A program made the position numbers and the translations under genes. A stretch of 42,825 bases of DNA from CAZLFA01 sp964558665 (GTDB taxonomy: Bacteria; Desulfobacterota; Syntrophia; Syntrophales; PHBD01): the NCBI GenBank assembly GCA_964558665.1, contig CAZLFA010000031.1:1-42825 (forward strand), given 5' to 3'. The notes below the pieces were generated by a model that made no database searches, was not told the origin of the DNA, and was given only the letters and a program-made list of their open reading frames with translations. Positions 1 through 6,925 of the stretch are shown here, piece by piece (position 1 is the stretch's first letter; each line of letters starts with the position of its first letter).

Positions 1-27
1 TTAGAATTGTTTTAAAGGTCATAGATG

Positions 28-46
28 CCCCGCCCTGTGGGCGGGG
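28..46. terminator. Perfect 8-bp GC hairpin after the toxin cassette
   Basis: CCCCGCCC (28-35) and GGGCGGGG (39-46) pair perfectly around a TGT loop. The hairpin lies just past the stop of the DUF1444 gene at 51, so it may end the minus-strand cassette transcript. There is no immediate T-run, only a later CCTTT, so intrinsic termination is uncertain. An ATG at 22 (minus strand) opens a frame that leaves the window after seven codons and cannot be judged. Confidence 0.5.
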
Positions 47-50
47 TAAT

Positions 51-1241
51 TCACTCCGTCATCGCTTTGAATTGCTCCTCGGAAGGAAAATCCTCGACTT
101 CATAGCGCAACGGCGCGTCGATTGATTTGACTACAGGCAGTTTCCCCAAGGCAGCTTCAACCCGCGCCCATGGTATTGGAAAGGATTCTCCATCTTCAGG
201 GACGAATACGATCAAATCGGTTTTGGGAAGCCAAAACGGTATGGTAATGCCTTGAGTCCATGCGCAATAAGTAACGACTCTCCCGGCCTTTTGTGAAACG
301 GTATAAGTGGCAATGAACGGGTCATTGTTTTCATCCTGGTATATCTGCCTGAGCGTTTGTTGCTGCTGCGCGTAAATGTCATCCATCCACAGCTTGAAAA
401 GCTCTTCCTGCATTCCATAGGCCGGATGATCGGCATTGAGCGTAAATAGCTGCCAATAGTTATTCTTTAAAACAAAAAGGTCGGGCGTGAGCGGGCGGCC
501 TTCCTGGAGCAGCGCAGGGGCGGCTTTTTTAATCAACGCAGCCACATTCTCCGGTTTGCTGCCGTCCGTCACCCATACGGAATCGGCATTGCTTGCCATT
601 GCTAAAATATCCTTTTCGATCCCCAGCCCTTTAAATAATCCGGGGATAAGAAGCCGGGACGCATCAAACCCGTCGGCCCAGGCACTGCGAAAAATCCCCT
701 TTTCCACTTCTTCAAAATCGGGTTTGCTCTCTTTTGCCAGATTATTCAGGGCATCATTTTTTACTTGTTCCGTCTTCAAACCCCATTTTAAGATATTTTC
801 CTCCACGACATACTGCATCATCTGGGGATTATCGATTACGATTCCAGTTCGCAAATCCCCCGCCAGTTGCAGCAAGACCTCGCGCCCGGCGTTGATTTTC
901 GACGCCTTGAATTGCAATGCCCGGTTATTGGCCTGCATTTGCGAACGCAGTACGGGCATCAGCAGATGCTTCACCTCCTGATAGTCCTTAATCGGCTTGG
1001 GCGGCTGCAAGGCCTGGTATATTTCGTACATGGTCCGATCGTGCCTGTCTGCATCCGCAGCCAAGAATTTTTGATAATAACTCTCCAGCGCAACCATGTC
1101 CTCTCCGAGGGTCAGGCTGAAATTTTCACGCCGATATTCTATAAAACGGGGTTCTTTGATGTCTTTGAGATAATTTATCAGCATGGCAGCGAATTCATCG
1201 CGTCCTTTGGATTGCTTTTTAAGTGTGCCGAAAAGGGACAT
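51..1241 (-). CDS. DUF1444 (YtpQ-like) family protein, last gene of the T6SS toxin cassette
   Basis: A 396-residue soluble protein with no signal peptide or membrane segment. It resembles the DUF1444/YtpQ family: the stretch VIDNPQ-MMQYVVEENILKW near residues 135-154, followed by VWVTDG and a C-terminal half ending in a proline/acid-rich segment, fits that family. The family has no established biochemical function. The ATG at 1241 lies 6 bp after the stop of the immunity gene, with GGAGG about 12 bases upstream inside that gene's end. The gene is therefore co-transcribed with a nuclease toxin and its antidote, and a role in the cassette (second immunity factor, regulator or passenger) is inference only. 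Family assignment is fairly secure; function is unknown. Confidence 0.75.
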   Translation of the reverse strand: MSLFGTLKKQSKGRDEFAAMLINYLKDIKEPRFIEYRRENFSLTLGEDMVALESYYQKFLAADADRHDRTMYEIYQALQPPKPIKDYQEVKHLLMPVLRSQMQANNRALQFKASKINAGREVLLQLAGDLRTGIVIDNPQMMQYVVEENILKWGLKTEQVKNDALNNLAKESKPDFEEVEKGIFRSAWADGFDASRLLIPGLFKGLGIEKDILAMASNADSVWVTDGSKPENVAALIKKAAPALLQEGRPLTPDLFVLKNNYWQLFTLNADHPAYGMQEELFKLWMDDIYAQQQQTLRQIYQDENNDPFIATYTVSQKAGRVVTYCAWTQGITIPFWLPKTDLIVFVPEDGESFPIPWARVEAALGKLPVVKSIDAPLRYEVEDFPSEEQFKAMTE

Positions 1242-1247
1242 AGATTT

Positions 1248-1994
1248 TTATTTCCTCCAATGGGCTAAATCTTTCGGGTAATTGGGATGATCGGCAAAGG
1301 AACTGTCGTCGATATCCCAAAGCCTTACAACAAGAGCGGACTCAAAACACCAGTAACCGAAATAACCGGAGTCTTCATCCTTACCATTATTGTACCAGTA
1401 TGCCTTTTTACAGTCTTCATACCAGTTTTTGAGAAAGCGGGCCACCAGAGCGGGCTGCTTTTCTTTCGGGGCATCCAGGGCTTCAAACAGCGACTTGTAG
1501 GGCCGGGGATAGAGCAGCTTGTCGGATACCTTGTTTCCTGCCCCGATTTTTTGAAGTATCCTGTCAAGCAGCGCATCCTTGCCTTGATTGTTTATAAGGA
1601 TAATAACCCGCGTCAGCAATTTCGGCTCGGCCTTGAGGATGAAGGCAAAGGAGAGATGCCAGAGGAAATCAAAGTAATTGTCAAAATCAAGCCCAGTCCA
1701 TTGTTTACGATACTCTTTATCAGTTACTTCCTTTTCCAGATAACCTTTGCAGAATTCCCATGATTCGACAGTTTTCACGAACCAGGCGCTTAACTCTTGC
1801 AGATCGTCGCCGCGGGAATAACGTTGATAAAGAACTTCTCTATAGCATCCCCAAATATCGTATAAAAATCCCGCTTGTCTATCCGGATCAGTTGCCGGGT
1901 TTGCTTTGGCTTCTTCCTCAAACTTATTAATTATTTTTAAATCATATTCAATCGACTCGTTAAAAATCTTTTTGCTTTTCAGCTTGTCCCTCAT
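1248..1994 (-). CDS. PoNi-type immunity protein (DUF1910/DUF1911)
   Basis: Predicted cytoplasmic antidote to the adjacent PoNe-type nuclease. The N-terminus (RDKLKSKKIF, then a charged helix ending NKFEEE) fits DUF1910. The C-terminus, with YWCFESALVVRLWDIDDSS and then HPNYPKDL, fits DUF1911, the two halves of PoNi immunity proteins paired with PoNe toxins. I place the start at ATG 1994 because GGAGGGG sits 5-6 bases upstream and family members begin at this RDKL motif. TTG at 2009 and ATG at 2006 are in-frame alternatives that overlap the toxin stop. Immediate proximity to the toxin gene is typical of toxin-antidote pairs. The role is known for the family and inferred here. Confidence 0.82.
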   Translation of the reverse strand: MRDKLKSKKIFNESIEYDLKIINKFEEEAKANPATDPDRQAGFLYDIWGCYREVLYQRYSRGDDLQELSAWFVKTVESWEFCKGYLEKEVTDKEYRKQWTGLDFDNYFDFLWHLSFAFILKAEPKLLTRVIILINNQGKDALLDRILQKIGAGNKVSDKLLYPRPYKSLFEALDAPKEKQPALVARFLKNWYEDCKKAYWYNNGKDEDSGYFGYWCFESALVVRLWDIDDSSFADHPNYPKDLAHWRK

Positions 1995-2005
1995 CTTCCC
2001 CTCCA

Positions 2006-3391
2006 TCAAAATGGTTTGACACCGCGCACTATTTTGCCGCTGCTATCCAACACCTTTCCTTTAACATTGCCGGCTTCGTCCACCGTCATAAGCCATTTTT
2101 GAGTTGAACTGTTTTTCATGCTGTTCATAATATCATATGCTGCGTCTTTGCCTACAGCATCTTTTAGCCGAGCTTTCACCCACTTATCACTCATCTGCCG
2201 TCCATCTTTTGTATATCCTAACTGTGATGTATTATACTTGGACTCCATAATAACATAATCCGGCGGCGGGTTGGTGTTTTTATATACGCCGTCGATGCCT
2301 TTCTGGCCCGGAGCATATTCGCCGCCCTTGTCAATGCGTTTATAACCCAGTTCCTCCATCTTTTGATGGGCCATCTTCTCGCCGAATGCGGCCCCCTTGG
2401 CAGGGGTACGCTTTATCTTGACTCCATCGCCTTTGTTGACTGCTCCGGCAAGCGCTTTCTCTTCCCTTGCAATGGCCGCGGCATCTTTCACCGCGGTTTT
2501 CCCGGATTTGCCGCCGAGTTTCGCCGCTCCCTTTACGCTGAGCTTGGCACCGCCCTTCAGCAGTCCCATACCGCCGGTTACGAATGAAGCAGCCATGGAA
2601 ATCACGGCGCCGCCTTCCTGGGCCTGATTGCTCATCTCAAAGGCGGGAAAGCGGACGTCCCGGGAACCTGTTCGTATGGCATCCGCCGAGGTTCTCAGTT
2701 GCTCCGCCGATGCGTTCTTGCCGAACAGATCAAGCAGAGCGGCAGTTGTTTCCATCTGCTCTGCATTATCCACAATCCTGCCTTGCATGAGCATAGTGCC
2801 CAGCTCAGGAATGGTGTTGATCGTGTCTTTCACTGCACCCTTGATTGCTTCTGCCGGGCGTTTTACCGCTTCCTTAATCTCCTTTTTGGTTTGTTCGTAC
2901 AACTCATCCAGCTTGTCTAAAAAACCTTTTTCCTCAGGTGCGGTTTTAACTTCCGGTCTGGTGTTGCCATCCGGCTTGCAGTCAGTGCCGATACCGCAGC
3001 CCGGCTGAGACTGGATAAGAAAAAGACCGTTGGTATTGCCGTCGTTCATAGTGCAGGTGTCGCGCTCCCGCACAATGTTCTTTCCCCCGGCGCGTACACT
3101 GCTGCTGGCACTCGTGGGTTTGGTTTTTCCGCGCACAGTGCCTGAGCGGATACCCTTCGCCGTGCCCGGTTCATCCCCCCTGCATGTCGGTACGATGCTC
3201 TGATCGAGAACAAAGCAGGGCTTGCCGTTAAATCTTACATTGGGCACAACTTGTGTGCTCTCGTCTAAATTAGAGATGATCATATATGGCAGCGGCGGTG
3301 TGCTTAGACCCACAGGCGTTCTGCAAAAATCAGGGGCAGTGCAGACGGCTTTGAAGCTGGAATCTTTTCGTGCGCCGATCTTGTCAGCCAT
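2006..3391 (-). CDS. T6SS effector: PAAR-like (DUF4150) domain fused to a PoNe-type DNase
   Basis: A 461-residue specialised effector. Residues 1-130 are a DUF4150/PAAR-like tip domain (start MADKIGARKDSS, then TPPLPYMIISN and a Cys-containing C-terminal part) expected to cap the VgrG spike. Residues 150-330 are an Ala/Lys-rich linker with a hydrophobic, glycine-rich stretch near 260-280. Residues about 335-461 are a PoNe-like nuclease of the PD-(D/E)xK superfamily. Candidate catalytic residues are D367 (in GIDGVY) and E383-x-K385 (in VIMESKYNTS), followed by the conserved QMSDKW. ATG 3391 has AAAGGAGG upstream and overlaps the DUF2169 gene by 8 bp. PoNe proteins are DNases used against competitors; activity here is inferred. 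Confidence 0.87.
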   Translation of the reverse strand: MADKIGARKDSSFKAVCTAPDFCRTPVGLSTPPLPYMIISNLDESTQVVPNVRFNGKPCFVLDQSIVPTCRGDEPGTAKGIRSGTVRGKTKPTSASSSVRAGGKNIVRERDTCTMNDGNTNGLFLIQSQPGCGIGTDCKPDGNTRPEVKTAPEEKGFLDKLDELYEQTKKEIKEAVKRPAEAIKGAVKDTINTIPELGTMLMQGRIVDNAEQMETTAALLDLFGKNASAEQLRTSADAIRTGSRDVRFPAFEMSNQAQEGGAVISMAASFVTGGMGLLKGGAKLSVKGAAKLGGKSGKTAVKDAAAIAREEKALAGAVNKGDGVKIKRTPAKGAAFGEKMAHQKMEELGYKRIDKGGEYAPGQKGIDGVYKNTNPPPDYVIMESKYNTSQLGYTKDGRQMSDKWVKARLKDAVGKDAAYDIMNSMKNSSTQKWLMTVDEAGNVKGKVLDSSGKIVRGVKPF

Positions 3392-4685
3392 GTCGGGAAA
3401 CCTCCTTTGACTGTTCGTTAAATATCAGACGGGCTTCAAGAATCCTTACTGCCGGCTCAAGGGGAAGAAGAATACGATAGACACAGCTTACCCTTCGCTC
3501 ATCCGGTTCGATGACAAGCGTGTCGAACGAAACGGCCATCGGCAGCATCACGCCGTTTTCATGACGGACCAGGACATAAGGCGTATGACCGGGTAGAGAA
3601 AAACGCAGAATGGTGTTGGCCTTATCGTCTTTTGTTGTCCCGGGTGCGTTGTGTGGACACAAATTGAAAAGATCGATGACCTCGTTTCCGTCGGGGTAGG
3701 CTATCTGCAGATCAGGATGCGCGCAGTTCCAGAAAGCAAAGTCAAAATCATCGGGCAGAGGCTTTTGGCTTTCAATGAAGGCCTTGTCGATAGTGCCGCA
3801 GAGTTTGCGCCGCGGCAGACATCCTTTGGCAATTACGCCAAGGCCCTGCGGTTCGTAAGCCTTTCTGAATTCACGCACGGGATCGTCGGGCGCTTCAATC
3901 AGCGGTGCGTAGTAATCCCACAACTTCTTTGCCTTCAGGTACCAGGGTTCGGCATAACCGCATCCCACCGGATTGGTTTCGCAGACCATATGGGCAACGG
4001 GCGCTTTCTCCGGCCCGTCGGGATGGGCTGCACGCTGTTCAGGTGCAAGGCGGTACTTCTCCGGCACGTACCTGGCGCCCGGATTGTCGATCTCGATGCG
4101 GTTCTGTCCGCCGTAGGCATGCTCGTAGCGTATTGGCAGCGAAATAATCGGCTTGGAATCCGCCAGTTTCCAGCCGCCGAAAAAACCTCTTCGCCATAAT
4201 CGCGGGCCATGGACGACAAGAAACTTGCTGCAAATAAGCTTCCCGGGAAGATAAGGATTCTTTTCAATATCTGCGACCTTTTTCTTCCAGGCAGCCAGGG
4301 CTTCCGGCGACGGCGATGTAAACTGATTGAGGCCGTGAGGGCGGGGCGGGACGGGGCGGCGCTGGAATGCGCCGTATACACGAATACCGGCCATAAACCT
4401 TTGCACCGGTTTGCCTCTCGGGGAGTGCGCCGTGGCATTGACAATAACGTCGCACTTCGGTTTGTAGGGAGCGAGATCGCTCTCCTGACGGACGCTGCTT
4501 TGATTAAGCTTGCCGAAATAGTCGTCGGTGACAGCGAGAGGCATCTGCTCTTTGGCATATGTAAGGGTACCGTCGTCCTTTATCTCCAGCGTCGCACGCA
4601 TTACAGCCATGTGGTATTTGTCGTCATTCAAATCTGAGGTAACGCAGGCCAATGCCGGGAAAGGTGTATGATTGATGAATTCCAT
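3384..4685 (-). CDS. DUF2169 T6SS effector adaptor/chaperone
   Basis: A 433-residue protein with the DUF2169 hallmark start (INHTPFPA) and conserved features: VNATAHSPRGKPVQ, RYEHAYGGQN near the middle, and NPVGCGY. DUF2169 proteins are encoded next to DUF4150 PAAR-like effectors and are thought to load them on VgrG. It is the first gene of the minus-strand cassette and its stop overlaps the effector start by 8 bp, so the pair is probably translationally coupled. ATG 4685 has a weak AAGGCGG upstream. No VgrG, Hcp or sheath genes are visible, so the secretion machine must be encoded elsewhere if this cassette works. Confidence 0.87.
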   Translation of the reverse strand: MEFINHTPFPALACVTSDLNDDKYHMAVMRATLEIKDDGTLTYAKEQMPLAVTDDYFGKLNQSSVRQESDLAPYKPKCDVIVNATAHSPRGKPVQRFMAGIRVYGAFQRRPVPPRPHGLNQFTSPSPEALAAWKKKVADIEKNPYLPGKLICSKFLVVHGPRLWRRGFFGGWKLADSKPIISLPIRYEHAYGGQNRIEIDNPGARYVPEKYRLAPEQRAAHPDGPEKAPVAHMVCETNPVGCGYAEPWYLKAKKLWDYYAPLIEAPDDPVREFRKAYEPQGLGVIAKGCLPRRKLCGTIDKAFIESQKPLPDDFDFAFWNCAHPDLQIAYPDGNEVIDLFNLCPHNAPGTTKDDKANTILRFSLPGHTPYVLVRHENGVMLPMAVSFDTLVIEPDERRVSCVYRILLPLEPAVRILEARLIFNEQSKEVSRHG

Positions 4686-4709
4686 GAATAACCGCCTTAA
4701 TATTTTGAT

Positions 4710-4723
4710 CCGTATCGATACGG
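4710..4723. promoter_or_regulatory. 14-bp perfect palindrome upstream of DUF2169 gene
   Basis: CCGTATCGATACGG is self-complementary and lies 25-38 bases before the ATG of the minus-strand cassette. The adjoining TGATCCGT at 4705-4712 recurs inverted at 4750-4757, giving an operator-like arrangement. A regulatory role is inference. Confidence 0.35.
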
Positions 4724-5216
4724 GCAGGTCTGAGATCTGTCCTTATGAACGGATCAGTCTTTTTCTGAGAAATGGTTTTGTGATTTAAAAATCAGAAATG
4801 ATAATTTGCCTGCTGTGAGGTGAGGAATTATGGTTTTTATTTAAGCGGAAATTAATGCCCGGTCAACCCTCGAAAAACACCTGAAAATCACCCTAATGTT
4901 TCAAGGGTTGGCGGAATGTGATTGAATTAATAGAGAATAATTGGGAGTTCCCTTTGTGCGCAACTTTCATTGTACCACTGCGGTCTGAAAGAAATAATTT
5001 TAATGTCCGGTTAAAAATAAGTAGCTGGTAGTTACCGGAATATATGCCAATTCTTTGACTCTTTGACAATTGTTTGCTTCCGCTATAGCTTCAATCCTGA
5101 AAATAGCCCTTTCCAGACGGGAACGGTCTTATATGTCCTTGACATTTCATGCCTTTCTGTCGTAAACCGGCCGCATTGCAATGCCAGGAGGAAAAAGCGG
5201 GAAGACAACAGCTTGA

Positions 5217-5261
5217 TCGCCTGGATACATTTTAGTCGCCTGGATACCACTTCTGGATACC
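5217..5261 (+). repeat. Short direct repeats of (TCGC)CTGGATAC
   Basis: TCGCCTGGATAC occurs at 5217-5228 and again at 5236-5247 (19-bp period), with a third partial copy CTGGATACC at 5253-5261. They lie about 300 bp before the mdtA start and could be protein-binding iterons or simple duplication; nothing decides between these. Confidence 0.45.
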
Positions 5262-5345
5262 AATTATCCGGCAGGGGCTGTTTCCGAGTCGGTGTCCGCG
5301 TCGGCAATAGCGAAAAAAGACGGGTTTGCAGCCTGTCCCCGAGTG

Positions 5346-5428
5346 GGCTTTTTATAACAGCGCTACGCTGTTTCCTTGCTGCCGTCTTGATTCCGTCGCT
5401 GATTGAGAACCTGACTTATAAAAAAGCC
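5346..5428. repeat. Nested inverted repeats upstream of mdtA
   Basis: GGCTTTTTATAA (5346-5357) is inverted as TTATAAAAAAGCC (5416-5428), with one extra A. Inside it, AACAGCG-CTA-CGCTGTT (5356-5372) forms a perfect 7-bp hairpin. The arrangement could be an untranslated-leader structure, a terminator-like element or a remnant of a small mobile repeat. Confidence 0.45.
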
Positions 5429-5556
5429 GGGTTTCGATGCGGAAACAATATAGATTCAAGGTCTTCCTGGCATATCAGTTGCAGTGAAACAGGGACTGTA
5501 AATTACCGGAAAGCCTGAAATACGCTGATATTTCTTTTAAAAAGTGAAGATTTGAT

Positions 5557-6867
5557 ATGGAAGAACACAACAGTTCAGGAAGCGATACAGGGGAAACTCC
5601 TGAAAACGCAGCAGAATTGAAGCCTGAAGCGAAAAAGGGGGGCATTGTTTCACACCTCAGGAGACGCTGGTGGTTCTGGCTGCTGGCTGCAATATTGATC
5701 GGCGGCACAGCCGGTCTTGTCTTTTTCAGGCCTGCCTTTCTCGGCATGGGGCCGGACAAGCGGTCCGCCATGCAGCGTCCTCAGCCTGTGATGGCCGCGG
5801 CTGTAAAAAAGGCCGATGTGGATGTCTATCTGAAGGGATTGGGGACCGTGATACCTGTCAATACGGTGACAGTGCGGTCGCAGGTCAGCGGACAGTTGAT
5901 GCGCGTGCACTTCAAGGAGGGACAGTATGTAAAGGAGGGGGTGCTGCTTGCAGAGATCGATCCCCGGCCGTTTCAGGTGCAGCTGATGCAGGCTGAAGGA
6001 CAGCTTGCCAAGGACGAGGCCCTGCTGAAAAACGCGGAAAATGATCTGGTGAGGTATAAACAGTTGCTGGCTCAGGATTCCATAGCCGAGCAGCAGGTGA
6101 CCACCCAGGAGGCTCTGGTGCTGCAGTATCGGGGCGCCGTGAAGACGGATCGGGGACAGATTGCCAATGCCAAACTGCAGCTCACGTATTCCCGGATCAC
6201 TGCGCCGATAACAGGCCGCATCGGCCTGCGGCTTGTGGACCCGGGAAATATGATTCAGGCAAACGACACCAACGGCATAGCGGTCATCACGCAGCTTCAG
6301 CCGGTAACCGTCGTCTTTTCCGTTCCCCAGGACAATCTCGCGGTGATTATGAAAAAACTGCAGACTGCCGAACCCCTGCCCGTATATGCCTACAATCAGG
6401 AGGGCAAGACATTGCTCTCAAAGGGGACGCTTCTTGCCGTTGACAACCAGATCGATACGACCACAGGCACGGTGAAATTGAAGGCCAGGTTTGAAAACAA
6501 GGATAATGAGCTGTTTGCAAACCAGTTCGTCAATGCCAGCATGAAGGTAGACACAATGACCGCCGCGACGGTTATACCCACGGCTGCGGTGCAGCGCGGC
6601 TCCATCGGCACTTTCGCTTATGTTGTCAAGCAGGACAAGAGCGTAACCGTGAGGCCCCTGCTGCTGGGTCCTGCGGAGGGCGATAATGTCGCTGTTACCT
6701 CGGGGTTGTCGGACGGGGAGATGGTCGTTGTGGTCGGAGGAGACAAACTCCGCGAGGGGACGAAGGTGGAGATTGTCACCGAAGAGTCTGCCGGGGCTTT
6801 GCGGCAGGGCAAAAAGCCGATGCGGGAAGGCGGTCGCAGGGAAAAGCCTCAAAATAAGGATAAATGA
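5557..6867 (+). CDS. mdtA: RND efflux periplasmic adaptor, MdtA type
   Basis: A 436-residue membrane-fusion protein. After a charged N-terminal tail of about 35 residues there is one inner-membrane anchor (WWFWLLAAILIGGTAGLVFF, about 38-58). It is followed by the lipoyl-like half motif TVTVRSQVSGQL, a helical hairpin, the second half motif SRITAPITGRIGLR and beta-barrel and membrane-proximal domains (LLAVDNQIDTTTGTVKLKAR). These match MdtA closely. It links the inner-membrane pumps to the outer-membrane factor across the periplasm. The C-terminus is Lys/Arg/Gly-rich, as in MdtA relatives. ATG 5557 gives the full family length. The pump genes follow after 58 bp. No BaeSR-like regulator is adjacent. 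Confidence 0.93.
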   Translation: MEEHNSSGSDTGETPENAAELKPEAKKGGIVSHLRRRWWFWLLAAILIGGTAGLVFFRPAFLGMGPDKRSAMQRPQPVMAAAVKKADVDVYLKGLGTVIPVNTVTVRSQVSGQLMRVHFKEGQYVKEGVLLAEIDPRPFQVQLMQAEGQLAKDEALLKNAENDLVRYKQLLAQDSIAEQQVTTQEALVLQYRGAVKTDRGQIANAKLQLTYSRITAPITGRIGLRLVDPGNMIQANDTNGIAVITQLQPVTVVFSVPQDNLAVIMKKLQTAEPLPVYAYNQEGKTLLSKGTLLAVDNQIDTTTGTVKLKARFENKDNELFANQFVNASMKVDTMTAATVIPTAAVQRGSIGTFAYVVKQDKSVTVRPLLLGPAEGDNVAVTSGLSDGEMVVVVGGDKLREGTKVEIVTEESAGALRQGKKPMREGGRREKPQNKDK

Positions 6868-6925
6868 AAGATGCAGCGAACCTCCCTTATAAAAGCCTTG
6901 AGCAATCATTAGGGCGGAATGTGCT

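Larger units (their letters stand above)
4686..5556. other. 871-bp divergent intergenic region between T6SS cassette and mdtABC operon
   Basis: This region must contain the start signals for both flanking operons. On the minus strand a weak candidate promoter has TTGACC at 4866-4861 and TAAATA at 4843-4838 with a 17-bp spacer. On the plus strand TTGACA (5063-5068) with TATAGC (5084-5089) has only a 15-bp spacer. No strong promoter is visible directly before the adaptor gene at 5557. A 151-codon plus-strand frame at 5063-5518 lacks a ribosome site and recognisable protein features, and I do not call it a gene. Palindromes and short repeats inside it are listed separately. Confidence 0.5.

Noticed and set aside
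2006..3391. Rhs or polymorphic contact-dependent toxin
   Set aside because: There are no YD repeats or pretoxin domain. The N-terminal DUF4150 region and the DUF2169 neighbour point to a T6SS PAAR-like effector.
5217..5261. Possible CRISPR-like repeats
   Set aside because: Only two full units of 12 bp with 7-bp separation; too short and too few for a CRISPR array.
5063..5518. 151-codon plus-strand frame before mdtA
   Set aside because: No ribosome-binding site, no domain or hydrophobic pattern, and it spans intergenic repeats. It overlaps a weak promoter-like site.
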